From Opitutaceae bacterium (GTDB lineage: Bacteria > Verrucomicrobiota > Verrucomicrobiia > Opitutales > Opitutaceae), in the NCBI GenBank assembly GCA_028284235.1, contig JANQSC010000017.1, forward strand, positions 1 to 64,000: DNA of 64,000 nt. Reading direction: 5' to 3'. A model generated the notes under the pieces. The model was not told the origin of the DNA. It was given only the letters and a program-made list of their open reading frames with translations, and did not search any database. Both the position numbers and the translations under genes were made by a program. Below are positions 9,595-17,490 of the stretch, in pieces (position 1 is the first letter of the stretch; each line of letters starts with the position of its first letter).

Positions 9595-10794
9595 ATGATT
9601 CGAGACTTGTTGAAAAGCAAAACCAAAAACCCGATCATCAAACGGTGCCGCGACGACGAATTCACGCGTCTGCGCAACCGCTACGATCTCTGGTACCCAG
9701 TCTTGAACGACCAGCGCGGAACGCGCGTTTTTAAGGATGGGAAAGAACTCGTCATGCTCGCCAGCAACGAGTACCTTGGGTTGTACGATCACCCAAAAGT
9801 AGTCGAGGCCGGCAAACGGGCCCTCGAAAAATGGGGTGGAGGCACCATGGGCGCGCGCTCCGCCAACGGAGGACGGAAATTCCATACGGAACTCGAAGAA
9901 CGCCTCGCCGATTTTCTCGGAAAAGAAGCCTGCCACGTATCGGCCGCAGGATACCTTTCCTGCATGTCGTCCATAACGGGATTCGCCCAGCGCGGAGACA
10001 CGATCCTTGTCGATAAAAACATGCACTCGAGCGTCTGGGACGGCATCCGCCTTTCCATGGCCGACGTCGAGCGATTCACCCACAATAGTCCCGACCACTT
10101 GCGCTCCCTCATCAAGGAGCTCGACCCGGAGACCTCGAAAATCATCGCCGTCGAGGGGATCTATTCAATGGAAGGCCACATCTGCGCCCTCCCAGAAATC
10201 GTATCCGTCGCCCAAGAACACAACTGTTTCACCGTCATGGACGACGCCCATGGGCTCGGCGTATTAGGAAAACAAGGACATGGAACCGCAAACCACTTCG
10301 GACTGACAGATCAAGTCGACATCATTACCGGCAGCCTCTCCAAGTCTTTCGGAAGTACGGGCGGATTCATAGCGGGAGACGCCGCGGCGATCGAGTACCT
10401 GCGCACGCACTCCAAGCAAGTGATTTTCAGCGCCGCGCTCTCTCCCTGCCAAGCCGCCTGCGCCATGGCCGCCCTCGACGTCATCGAAAACGAACCGGAA
10501 TGGCTCGAGCGCCTTTGGTCCAATACCAAACGTTACAAGGCCTTTCTCGACAATCTCGGTCTGAACACCTGGGATAGCGAAACTCCCGCTATCCCTATCG
10601 TTATTGGCACTCGCGACAAAGCCTACTACTTCTGGAAACGCCTGCGCGAAAAGGGAGTGTTCTCCATATTCGCAACCGCGCCAGGAGTTCCGCCCGGAAA
10701 AGACCTGGTCCGCACCGCGATCTCCGCCCGCCACACGGACGAAGATTTCGAAATTATCGAAACCGCGATCCGATACGCGGCCAGCAAGATGTAG
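9595..10794 (+). CDS. Alpha-oxoamine synthase (serine palmitoyltransferase/KBL/BioF family)
   Basis: PLP enzyme joining an amino acid to an acyl-CoA or acyl-ACP with decarboxylation. The 399 aa show LASNEYLGL (55-63), GTMGARSANGG (83-93), a DDAHG motif (216-220) in place of DEAHS, and the PLP-lysine motif SLSKSFGSTGG (Lys 250). These fit the family, but a KBL, BioF or SPT role cannot be decided by eye. No biotin or threonine-catabolism genes are nearby. The neighbours are glycosyltransferases and an SDR, which favours sphingoid-base or related amino-lipid synthesis. That role is inferred from context. Confidence 0.8.
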   Translation: MIRDLLKSKTKNPIIKRCRDDEFTRLRNRYDLWYPVLNDQRGTRVFKDGKELVMLASNEYLGLYDHPKVVEAGKRALEKWGGGTMGARSANGGRKFHTELEERLADFLGKEACHVSAAGYLSCMSSITGFAQRGDTILVDKNMHSSVWDGIRLSMADVERFTHNSPDHLRSLIKELDPETSKIIAVEGIYSMEGHICALPEIVSVAQEHNCFTVMDDAHGLGVLGKQGHGTANHFGLTDQVDIITGSLSKSFGSTGGFIAGDAAAIEYLRTHSKQVIFSAALSPCQAACAMAALDVIENEPEWLERLWSNTKRYKAFLDNLGLNTWDSETPAIPIVIGTRDKAYYFWKRLREKGVFSIFATAPGVPPGKDLVRTAISARHTDEDFEIIETAIRYAASKM

Positions 10795-10799
10795 GCGAG

Positions 10800-11885
10800 T
10801 CAGGCGCCATCCGTGACCAGATGGTCGACGATGTCTCGAACCGTGGTCTCCCACCGAGGCAGCGCCTCCGTTCGAATACTCGAAGTCAGTTGCTCCAGTT
10901 CGACCGGTTCGGACAACAACTCGCGCAAGCGCTTCGTCAGCGCTTCCGGGTCTCGCAGGTCGAATAAACGGCAACCTCCAAATCGGGCATTCTCTCGAAT
11001 TGAATGTAACGAACTCGCCAATACAGGCACCCCCCTCCAGAGAGCCTCCAGCACAGGCAACCCGCACCCTTCTGCCCTCGTGGGCAAAACAACCAGATCC
11101 ACGTCGTGAAAGAGCGCTTTGAGCTTATCGTCGTTCAACTGCCCGTGCACCGTAATCGCATACCCTTGCCTCGCAGCTCGCTTCAACGCGCGTTCGATTT
11201 CCTTGCCAAAATACGGGTTGGTTCGACCGACAAAATGAAAGTCGAATACAAGCCCCTCGTCCCATAGCTGCTTGGCCGCCTCCAGAGCCAGGTCCTGTCC
11301 TTTTCGCCGTTCTAGAATAGACAGTGACAACAACTGCAAGCAGCGTCCGTTTTTCTCTTCCGGCGGTGAAGACTCTTCAAAAATGCCGTCGGCCCCCAGC
11401 TGTATGGCCTTCACCGAGGGCGAGTCCTCGATCTCGAGCCATTCCCAATACTCCTCCAGCAAAATGGCGCTGTGGCTCGACACCGCGAACACGCCCGAAA
11501 ACAAGGCCAGCATTTTCATATAGCTCGGATGGCGCTGGACACTGTGCGGCCAAGTGAACTCCGGGAACTGCAAAGGAATTGCGTCATGGAATATCGCATA
11601 CGAATGGCAAACGCGTTTGGCCAGAAACACCTCCATTCCCGTCCGCTCGTACTCGCAAAACAGCTCGCAGGTAAGAAAGACGTCGTTGGCGTCGATCGAA
11701 AATTCCGGGTCTTTCTTTAAGGGACGCAATGACTCCAGTCGCTCGTCCCAAACAACCTCGACCAAGCGATCACCCAATAGAAACTTCAACTCCGTATTCA
11801 AACAGCGAGAAACCCGGACAATTCCTGACTTCTGTCGTTGTCGGGACGCTTTGGTAACGTCGTATAGAATTCTACCCTTCAGCAT
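10800..11885 (-). CDS. Glycosyltransferase family 4
   Basis: GT-B retaining glycosyltransferase. The C-terminal half has LSILERRKGQDLALEA, FHFVGRTNPY, VVLPTRAEGCGLPVLEALWRGVPVLASS and IRENA, the GT4 nucleotide-sugar site with its EX7E-like region. I chose the ATG at 11885 (361 aa); a TTG at 11930 adds 15 residues and cannot be excluded because neither has a clear ribosome binding site. It is convergent with the alpha-oxoamine synthase gene (5-base gap) and last in the minus-strand run from 15192. Substrate unknown. Confidence 0.82.
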   Translation of the reverse strand: MLKGRILYDVTKASRQRQKSGIVRVSRCLNTELKFLLGDRLVEVVWDERLESLRPLKKDPEFSIDANDVFLTCELFCEYERTGMEVFLAKRVCHSYAIFHDAIPLQFPEFTWPHSVQRHPSYMKMLALFSGVFAVSSHSAILLEEYWEWLEIEDSPSVKAIQLGADGIFEESSPPEEKNGRCLQLLSLSILERRKGQDLALEAAKQLWDEGLVFDFHFVGRTNPYFGKEIERALKRAARQGYAITVHGQLNDDKLKALFHDVDLVVLPTRAEGCGLPVLEALWRGVPVLASSLHSIRENARFGGCRLFDLRDPEALTKRLRELLSEPVELEQLTSSIRTEALPRWETTVRDIVDHLVTDGA

Positions 11886-11955
11886 TTCACGGAAACCATG
11901 AAACCCTAAAGTCTGACCGCCGATTTTCAAGATATTACCGGCGATACGGATTTGC

Positions 11956-13146
11956 CTAGTTTGATCCGCGAGACAACACGTCTAAAAGTCGCTTGGTATT
12001 CGCCTTCGCGGAAAACTCGCGTTCCACCCATTCCCGGGCGCGGGCGCGAATTCGCTCGCAAATCGCATCATCCCTTTGGATACGCTGGCACGCAGCGACC
12101 CAGGCATCGGGATCTTCCACCGACGCCAAGAACCCAGTAGTTTCGTCTTCGATCGCCTCGACGACCCCCGAAACCGGCGACGCGACAACCAAAGCGCCCG
12201 ATGCCATCGCTTCCGGGATGACGTTTGGCAGCCCGTCTCGGTCGCCATTCGCTGCAACAACCCCCGTATGAAACAGAACATCCGCCCAAGCCAATTGCGA
12301 GAGAGTCTCCTCGAACGGCAACCGCCCCACAAGTCGCACGCAATCCGATAGCGAGCGCTTGGCGATTTCCGCTTCTATGAATCCCATAAGCCTTCCCTCG
12401 CCGACAATTCTCGCCTCGAACGCGATCCCCGCCTTACGCATGGCTTCGTAAATCGACAACTGATACGGAAAGCCCTTTTTTTCTACCAAACGAGCCACGC
12501 AAACAACGCGCAGAGTATCACGGGTCGCGCGCAAAGTAGCAAACTCCGGAAACGCGTTGAGCCCGCGTCTAATCAGGTGGACCTTCTTGGCATCCACACG
12601 CCCAACCAGCGCGTTGGCGGCAGAACCGGTCGAGGTGTGCACGCAACGCGTCTCAGCGAGCTTGGAGTCCAGCAGCCAGTCGCCGCCTTTTTCGAATACG
12701 TCGTAGGCATGAGCTCCCATGGAGAACGGAGCGACTCCCATGCCCATTAGCAACCACCCAAACGCGGCCGGGGCGCTCGACCATACGCAATGGACGATGT
12801 CGGCCCGAAATGCCCGCGCGTCGCTTTCCCAGACAATCGCCGCGCCCAGGCCGAGCATATTTTCCCAGAAATTGATCCAGTCGCGTGGGCGATTGCGAAA
12901 CCACGCCCCGGTATAAGTTCGAAACAAGTCGAATCGGGTCGCCACGAGAACAGGCAGTTTCCAGATCAGCGTTAACAAGCGCCATTTATTGAAGCAATGG
13001 ACCCTAATTCCCTCAAACTCATCGGAACCGCCGTGCAGCGACACAATTTTCAAATCGACCTGCAACTCGCTGAGCGCTCGCACTTCCCGCTGCAAGAACG
13101 TCTCCGAATAAACGGGGAACGTCGTAGTCACATAGAGGATACGCAT
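11956..13146 (-). CDS. Glycosyltransferase family 4
   Basis: 396 aa GT-B enzyme. It starts MRILYVTTTFPVYSETFLQREV, a common GT4 N-terminus, and has RLVEKKGFPYQLSIYEA, IVGEGRLM, and DGLPNVIPEAMASGALVVASPVSGVVEAI, which holds the two glutamates of the GT4 EX7E motif. It lies 18 bases after the GT28 gene on the same strand and 70 bases before the next GT4, so these enzymes probably build one glycan head group. It has no signal peptide or membrane helix, consistent with the cytoplasmic face. Donor and acceptor unknown. Confidence 0.85.
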   Translation of the reverse strand: MRILYVTTTFPVYSETFLQREVRALSELQVDLKIVSLHGGSDEFEGIRVHCFNKWRLLTLIWKLPVLVATRFDLFRTYTGAWFRNRPRDWINFWENMLGLGAAIVWESDARAFRADIVHCVWSSAPAAFGWLLMGMGVAPFSMGAHAYDVFEKGGDWLLDSKLAETRCVHTSTGSAANALVGRVDAKKVHLIRRGLNAFPEFATLRATRDTLRVVCVARLVEKKGFPYQLSIYEAMRKAGIAFEARIVGEGRLMGFIEAEIAKRSLSDCVRLVGRLPFEETLSQLAWADVLFHTGVVAANGDRDGLPNVIPEAMASGALVVASPVSGVVEAIEDETTGFLASVEDPDAWVAACQRIQRDDAICERIRARAREWVEREFSAKANTKRLLDVLSRGSN

Positions 13147-13164
13147 TCGATCGAATCAGGCGAA

Positions 13165-14370
13165 CTAATCACCCACGATCTTGAGTTGAGGCCGTTCTTC
13201 GACCGGGAGCGCCTCGTGCGCCAAGTCTACCAAGTCGTATATTACCTCCGAGGGCCGATCCTTGAAACGCATCGCCCGAAATCGCTTCTTGAGCTCCCCG
13301 AATTGATCCGGAAAGCGGCTCCAACTCATGAGAAGCTTGTCGAGATCAGACGCTTTCGAAACCAACGCCGCTGCTCGGTCCTGCAAAAAGTACTTCACGG
13401 TGAGCTTTTCCTGCGGCATGACCCCCCCGAACCCGTTGAAGACGATGGGGCACTCGTAGTGCAGCGCCTCGGAGCATGTGGTCGTGCCTCCCCGCGTGAC
13501 GACCAGATCGCTCACTTGCATGAACAGGTGCATCTCATTGCAATAGCCTTCCACGTGGCAGCTCAAATCCGGATTGTTCCGCTGCCATTGACGCACCCGC
13601 ATGAAGGCCTCGTTGTTGCGTCCGCAAACAATCAATACTTGATACCGCTCCGAGTATTTCTTGATGACCGGCAAAAGCGAAAGGTGGTTGTTGGCCCCCG
13701 TGCCGCCCGTCGCCAGGAAGATGATCTTCCGATCCGCCCTAAGACCCAAACGCTCCGTGATAAACCGATGCCGCTCAAAGGCCGACAGCCGCTCTTGATA
13801 AATGCGCGGAATAAGAAAATGGCCCCGAACAATGATCTTCTTCCGATCCAACCCAAACCGCTTGACCGCGAAGTCCGCCGCGGTCTGCGTCCTGGACACA
13901 TAAAGATCGACGGAGGGCTCCACCCAATTGCGACTGTACCCATAGCCGCCGGAAAACTCGGAGCAGTAGGTCGCGCAACGTACGTTTTCTTTTCCCAAAA
14001 TCTTGCGAGCGACTTGGAAGTACCCGCGGTTCAAACAGTCGTGCACGCTGAATACCAGTTGTGGACGGTAGTTTCGAATCACCTCCTCGTAGTAGCCGCG
14101 CCCCAGCGTCACCTTGGATCGGTTCAAGTAGCTCAAACCTTCGACGAAACAGAAATACGGGTGGTGCAGCCAAGGGGCTCGCGTCTGGATGAAATTGTAC
14201 ACCGCCACACCGAATCGAGCGATCGGCGATGAATCCTCGAGCATGCTCTCTACACGCACTTCCACTTCCCAACCGTAGATCTTGCGCACCCACTTGCGGA
14301 AAGCGATCGCCCGGGCGTCGTGTCCACCGCCCGTGCTCGACGTCAATACGAGTATCCTAACCGCCGACAC
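13165..14370 (-). CDS. GT28 glycosyltransferase, MGDG-synthase/processive glucosyltransferase type
   Basis: 401 aa GT-B enzyme of the family that adds hexose to diacylglycerol or related lipids on the inner membrane. The N-terminus has ILVLTSSTGGGHDARA, the glycine-rich loop of MGDG synthases and MurG-like enzymes. The C-terminal half has IIFLATGGTGANNHLS, VVTRGGTTTCSEALHYECPIVFNG and PQEKLTV, the donor site. It starts with GTG at 14370 and is distinct from murG at 48374. Context suggests it glycosylates a lipid made by the neighbouring alpha-oxoamine synthase and SDR; that is inference. Confidence 0.8.
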   Translation of the reverse strand: MSAVRILVLTSSTGGGHDARAIAFRKWVRKIYGWEVEVRVESMLEDSSPIARFGVAVYNFIQTRAPWLHHPYFCFVEGLSYLNRSKVTLGRGYYEEVIRNYRPQLVFSVHDCLNRGYFQVARKILGKENVRCATYCSEFSGGYGYSRNWVEPSVDLYVSRTQTAADFAVKRFGLDRKKIIVRGHFLIPRIYQERLSAFERHRFITERLGLRADRKIIFLATGGTGANNHLSLLPVIKKYSERYQVLIVCGRNNEAFMRVRQWQRNNPDLSCHVEGYCNEMHLFMQVSDLVVTRGGTTTCSEALHYECPIVFNGFGGVMPQEKLTVKYFLQDRAAALVSKASDLDKLLMSWSRFPDQFGELKKRFRAMRFKDRPSEVIYDLVDLAHEALPVEERPQLKIVGD

Positions 14371-14385
14371 CCCGATTCTTCCCCT

Positions 14386-15192
14386 CTATTTTGTGTAGTA
14401 AGCAACATTGGCCGCTCGCGTCAGCGACGTCGGCGCCAGACGAGCGAGAAGCGGAGCCACCCTTGCTTGGAAAAACGTACCCACTCGAATCGTGCCAACC
14501 TGGTCTCGCGAAATGCATGCAACTAGCTTCCGGGCCGCAAATTCTGGTTCGGGCGACGCGGAAAGACGTTCTTCTATTCTCCGCCAAACCCTTGTCACGC
14601 AACCTTCTTCTGGATTTTTACCGGTTTTTTGCAACATATTGGCGTTAAAAGAACTTCGAATGTCTCCAGGGCGGAAATCGACGACTTTCAAGCCGCTCGT
14701 TTTAAACTCGATTACGAGGCTTTCCGTGAATCCGGACAGCCCCGCCTTCGCCGCGTTGTAGCCGCTCATGAAGATCACCGGGAAATCCGCCGCCAAGGAC
14801 GACACGTTCACCAAATAGCCGCTTCGCTCGACGAGGCCCGGAAGGGCCAGACGCGACACTTTCATCGTCCCGACCAGCAAAGCACGAACCTGGGCTTCCC
14901 AATCCTCGAAGTCGATCTCGGCGAACCGGCCAAACGCGCCGTAACCCGCGTTGTTGACCACGATGTCGAAGCCAATGGAATCCATCGACTGCGACCGCCA
15001 AGCGGCTTCGATCGAATCCGAGCTTCCCAGCTCCAGGATTAGCGGCGTTACCCCGTCGGGCCAACCTTCACCCGGAGGATTTCGAGATGTCCCCCAAACT
15101 TCCGCTCCGTTCGCCCGCAACTGCTCCGCGATCGCTCGACCGATACCGCTGCTCGCGCCGGTCACCAGCGCCTTCGAACCTTTGATTTCCAT
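14386..15192 (-). CDS. Short-chain dehydrogenase/reductase
   Basis: 268 aa classical SDR. It has the TGASSGIG cofactor loop (about 12-19), VVNNAGYG, a catalytic Ser in VNVSSLAAD and the YNAAK catalytic Tyr-Lys pair. The C-terminus has a longer amphipathic tail than minimal SDRs. It starts four bases after recN ends on the same strand and precedes the GT28 gene by 15 bases. 3-Ketosphinganine reductases belong to this family, so a role reducing the product of the alpha-oxoamine synthase is possible, but SDR substrate cannot be read from sequence. Confidence 0.82.
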   Translation of the reverse strand: MEIKGSKALVTGASSGIGRAIAEQLRANGAEVWGTSRNPPGEGWPDGVTPLILELGSSDSIEAAWRSQSMDSIGFDIVVNNAGYGAFGRFAEIDFEDWEAQVRALLVGTMKVSRLALPGLVERSGYLVNVSSLAADFPVIFMSGYNAAKAGLSGFTESLVIEFKTSGLKVVDFRPGDIRSSFNANMLQKTGKNPEEGCVTRVWRRIEERLSASPEPEFAARKLVACISRDQVGTIRVGTFFQARVAPLLARLAPTSLTRAANVAYYTK

Positions 15193-15195
15193 CCG

Positions 15196-16875
15196 CTACT
15201 TAGCCGATCCCACGCGTTCGGCCAGCAAGTCGCGGGCGTGCGACAAGGCGCTTTCCGCCGAGCGGTCCCCCAACATTCGGGCCAACTCGACCACTCGGGG
15301 CTCGTCGCCTGAATCCAGTTTTTCGATACTCACGCGCGCTCGATCGCCACTTTGATCCTTCTCCACGATAAAGTGGCTGTCTCCCAGAGACGCGACTTGC
15401 GGCAAGTGAGTGATACAAATCACCTGATGCGACCCGCCTATGCCTTTCAATCGCGTCCCCACCGTCCGGCCAATCTCGCCTCCGACATTGGCGTCCACCT
15501 CGTCGAACACCAGGACCGGAACCTCGTCGACATCCGCCAAAATCGTCTTCAAAGCGAGCATCACGCGAGCCAGCTCGCCACTGGAGGCCACTTTGTTTAG
15601 CGGCTTCATCGACTCGCCCACATTGGGGGAAAACAGCAGTTCGGGCAGCGCATTTCCATAGCGCTTCAAACCCGGCTGGCTCACCATTTCCAAACCGCAT
15701 TTACCTTTTTTAAACCCAAGCTCGAGCAGCACGGCTTCCGCTTTTTTCGCGAGCGCCTCGCCGGCCTTTTTGCGTTTGCGCGTCAATTCCACAGCAAGCG
15801 CTTTAAGCGCGGCCTCCTGCTTGTCAGCCGTCTCATGCAACCGCGCCAAGGAACCTTCAATATCGCCTTGCGAGTCAATCTTGCGGGCCATTTCCTCGCG
15901 AGCGTCCAGGACTTCCGCTACTTCGCGACCGTATTTCCGTCGAAACTCCTGCCAATCAGTCATCTTCGTCTGCACCTCTTGAGCGAACTCCGGCTCGAAA
16001 TTCAGAGACGACCCAATCATCTCGTATTCGGCCCCCAACTCCTGGAGCTCTAGAATAGTGGCCTCGAGCCGATCCGCCAACTCGCCCAAACTCGGGTCCA
16101 TTTCGGACGCGGCCTGAGCCGCTCGCGTGAGCGGGCTGAGAATGGAGACCGCGCCTGCATCGCCAGTCAAACCCGCGGCCAGTTCCGCCGAGAGCTGCAG
16201 CAAGTCCTGGCTGCTCGAAACCCGATTGAAGTCGGTCTCCAATTGCTCGACCGACTCTTCGCTGAGCTCGAGAGCGTCGATCCGTTCGATCTGGGCGTTC
16301 AGGAATTCGATTTGATCCGCGGACAGCTGAGTCGAATTGCGTAGCCGGTCAATTTCCGCGACCGTCTCTCTCCATTCCCGATAAGCCGATTCGTAAGCCG
16401 CGGCGTGATCCCCCAGGTCGGCGTAAAGATCGATCATCTCTAATTGGCACTCGCTCTTGAGCAACCGCTGCGGCTCGCCAGGACCATGAAAGTCGATCCA
16501 GCTCCCTCCCAGCGCCTGCAAGTTCGCCAAGGTCGCCATGCTACCGTTGATAGAGATTCGCGACGGTTTGGATACATGCAGACTTCGTTTCAGTAGCAAA
16601 GTCCCTTCCTCGCACAGCGGAAGGCCTAAGTCGCCTAAGGCAGTGTCGATGTCGGAGGAATCTTCGAAATACAAAGCCGCTTCCACCTCGCAGGCGTCCG
16701 CTCCTGAACGGATGATCGACTTGTCCGACCGCGAGCCCGCAAGCAAGCTCAAGGCGCCCAGGAACACGCTCTTGCCCGCCCCCGTCTCGCCAGTTACGAC
16801 CGTGAACCCGGAATCGAATTCGATCGTGGCTCGTTCCAGCAGAGCTAGATTAGCGATATTCAAATACTGCAGCAT
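15196..16875 (-). CDS. recN: DNA repair protein RecN
   Basis: SMC-like ATPase in recombinational repair of double-strand breaks. The 559 aa carry Walker A (VTGETGAGKSVFLGAL), two long coiled-coil arms, the signature ASSGELARVMLALK and Walker B VLVFDEVDANVGGE, ending with the HLPQVASLGD segment typical of RecN. The ATG at 16875 is preferred over a TTG two codons upstream. It reads divergently from the tRNA-Val gene and may head the transcript running into the SDR and glycosyltransferases. No LexA box is obvious upstream. Confidence 0.95.
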   Translation of the reverse strand: MLQYLNIANLALLERATIEFDSGFTVVTGETGAGKSVFLGALSLLAGSRSDKSIIRSGADACEVEAALYFEDSSDIDTALGDLGLPLCEEGTLLLKRSLHVSKPSRISINGSMATLANLQALGGSWIDFHGPGEPQRLLKSECQLEMIDLYADLGDHAAAYESAYREWRETVAEIDRLRNSTQLSADQIEFLNAQIERIDALELSEESVEQLETDFNRVSSSQDLLQLSAELAAGLTGDAGAVSILSPLTRAAQAASEMDPSLGELADRLEATILELQELGAEYEMIGSSLNFEPEFAQEVQTKMTDWQEFRRKYGREVAEVLDAREEMARKIDSQGDIEGSLARLHETADKQEAALKALAVELTRKRKKAGEALAKKAEAVLLELGFKKGKCGLEMVSQPGLKRYGNALPELLFSPNVGESMKPLNKVASSGELARVMLALKTILADVDEVPVLVFDEVDANVGGEIGRTVGTRLKGIGGSHQVICITHLPQVASLGDSHFIVEKDQSGDRARVSIEKLDSGDEPRVVELARMLGDRSAESALSHARDLLAERVGSAK

Positions 16876-17011
16876 CTCCAAAAAACTTGCTCAAAGTAAG
16901 GCGGGTTTCCGGGTTAAAGAAAACGAAAAATGTGCTTGCCCCGAATATAGGTCTTGGCAACGGTCTTCGGCTCGACGAAATCGGCCGTGAAACCGCCGAA
17001 ACCTGGACTCC

Positions 17012-17088
<77 letters not shown>

Positions 17089-17114
17089 GTCTCCGCGAGG
17101 CGTTAGCCGGAGAC
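17089..17114 (+). other. Hairpin directly after tRNA-Val
   Basis: GTCTCCG (17089-17095) pairs with CGGAGAC (17108-17114) across a 12-base loop, immediately after the CCA end. No T-run follows, so it may aid 3' processing or be a weak terminator. Confidence 0.4.
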
Positions 17115-17132
17115 GGAGACTGTCGCGGCGTA

Positions 17133-17447
17133 ACAACGTGAAGCCGGACTCATCACCCCAACCATCAAGCTTCGCCCCGGCATGCCCTCGAGAGGGAAAA
17201 CGGCCCCCATTGGAACAACGCATTCTGTTCAAGAAAGCCCGTGCCCAGTTAAACCCCGCAACAACGTGAAGCCGGACTCATCATCCCAACCATCAAGCTT
17301 CGCCTCGGCATGCCCTCGAGAGTGAAAACGGCCCCCCATTGGAACAACGCATTCTGTTCAAGAAAGCCCGTCCCCATTTAAACCGCGTAACAACGTGAAG
17401 CCGGACTCATCACCCCAACCATCAAGCTTCGCCTCGGCATGCCCTCG
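17133..17447. repeat. Tandem repeat, 128/129-bp unit, about 2.5 copies
   Basis: The unit beginning ACAACGTGAAGCCGGACTCA starts at 17133, 17261 and 17390. The first two copies are complete and differ at only a few bases plus one C insertion; the third stops after about 58 bases. The units carry no ORF or tRNA that I can support. The array fills most of the 402-base gap between tRNA-Val and the hrpB stop codon. The near identity suggests recent duplication. Confidence 0.85.
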
Positions 17448-17490
17448 GAATCGGAACGTTCCCCGCTTATTCGCGCGGCGGCTATCTCCT

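Noticed and set aside
12997..14232. 411-codon plus-strand frame opposite the GT28 and GT4 genes
   Set aside because: Arg/His/Leu-rich, no motif; a shadow of the GT28 gene on the other strand.
17133..17447. Possible CRISPR array
   Set aside because: The 128-base units are contiguous copies with no short repeat/unique spacer pattern and no cas genes nearby.
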